Positions 5,571-5,744 of a stretch of 5,744 bases of DNA are shown here, one piece after another. The position numbers and the translations under genes were made by a program. Below the pieces are notes generated by a model. That model ran no database searches and had not been told where the DNA came from. It saw nothing but the letters and a program-made list of their open reading frames with translations. Source of the stretch: Mailhella sp. (GTDB lineage: Bacteria > Desulfobacterota > Desulfovibrionia > Desulfovibrionales > Desulfovibrionaceae); assembly GCA_020024815.1 (NCBI GenBank), contig JAHHTE010000137.1:1-5744 (forward strand), in the 5' to 3' direction. The first letter of the stretch is position 1; every line of letters begins with the position of its first letter.

Positions 5571-5744
5571 AAATAAAAAGAGCTTATATGTCTTTATTTA
5601 CTGAAGCTTTAAAAAACAAAGTTTATACGTTTTTACAAGTCGTTATTTTACTTAAATAGAAAAATTTTAATTTGGAATATTATATCCTTATTCACTATTA
5701 TTTTATGATGATAGTTTTTAAAAAGTTTCTCTTTTAAAATAACA

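Larger units (their letters stand above)
5252..5744. other. AT-rich intergenic region upstream of the operon
   Basis: This stretch holds no supported gene and is markedly AT-rich, as promoter regions of low-G+C genomes often are. It contains the candidate operon promoter, a Fur-box-like tract, two short palindromes and a small hairpin followed by six T (listed separately). The 14-base word TATAAATAAAAAAT occurs exactly twice, at 5352-5365 and 5451-5464, each followed shortly by ACTGAAA (5372-5378 and 5483-5489), which hints at a duplicated segment. Any gene on the plus strand served by this region would start beyond the window. Confidence 0.6.

Overview
The window is AT-rich bacterial chromosome, roughly one third G+C by eye, with all five convincing genes on the minus strand in one tightly packed run. 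From the distal (right) side, the transcription order is: an RdgC-like N-terminal half (5251-4634), an RdgC-like C-terminal half (4621-4070), a DppB-type permease (4065-3067), a DppC-type permease (3067-2243) and the DNA repair ATPase RecN (2233-641). Gaps are +12, +4, -1 and +9 nt, and each gene has a Shine-Dalgarno sequence, so a single polycistronic transcript is the simplest reading. The protein style (RdgC halves, DppBC, RecN), the low G+C and the pyrimidine/purine-rich terminator after recN suggest a low-G+C member of the Desulfovibrionaceae (Lawsonia-like or a host-associated Desulfovibrio relative). That assignment rests on recall and style, not on a search.

Layout. Positions 1-640 hold no gene but are rich in structure: a G+C-richer patch (about 77-342) with consecutive or nested inverted repeats, some mutually exclusive, then two hairpins (531-562 and 587-625) that are likely terminators for the recN end of the operon. 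Positions 641-5251 are the five-gene run. Positions 5252-5744 are a very AT-rich intergenic region with a plausible minus-strand promoter (5280-5308), a Fur-box-like tract, two operator-like palindromes and a 23-codon plus-strand reading frame of doubtful reality.

How the genes may work together. RdgC binds double-stranded DNA and modulates RecA; RecN is an SMC-like ATPase of double-strand break repair. The operon is thus opened and closed by recombination functions, with two membrane subunits of a peptide/nickel-type ABC importer between them. The importer's binding protein and ATPases are not in the window, so the permease pair depends on genes elsewhere. No established mechanism links the importer with recombination; co-transcription is the only link seen. 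The most interesting points are the RdgC split into two same-frame genes separated by one stop codon, the recombination/permease operon, and the structured patch at 77-342. I found no clear evidence of a wholly new system.
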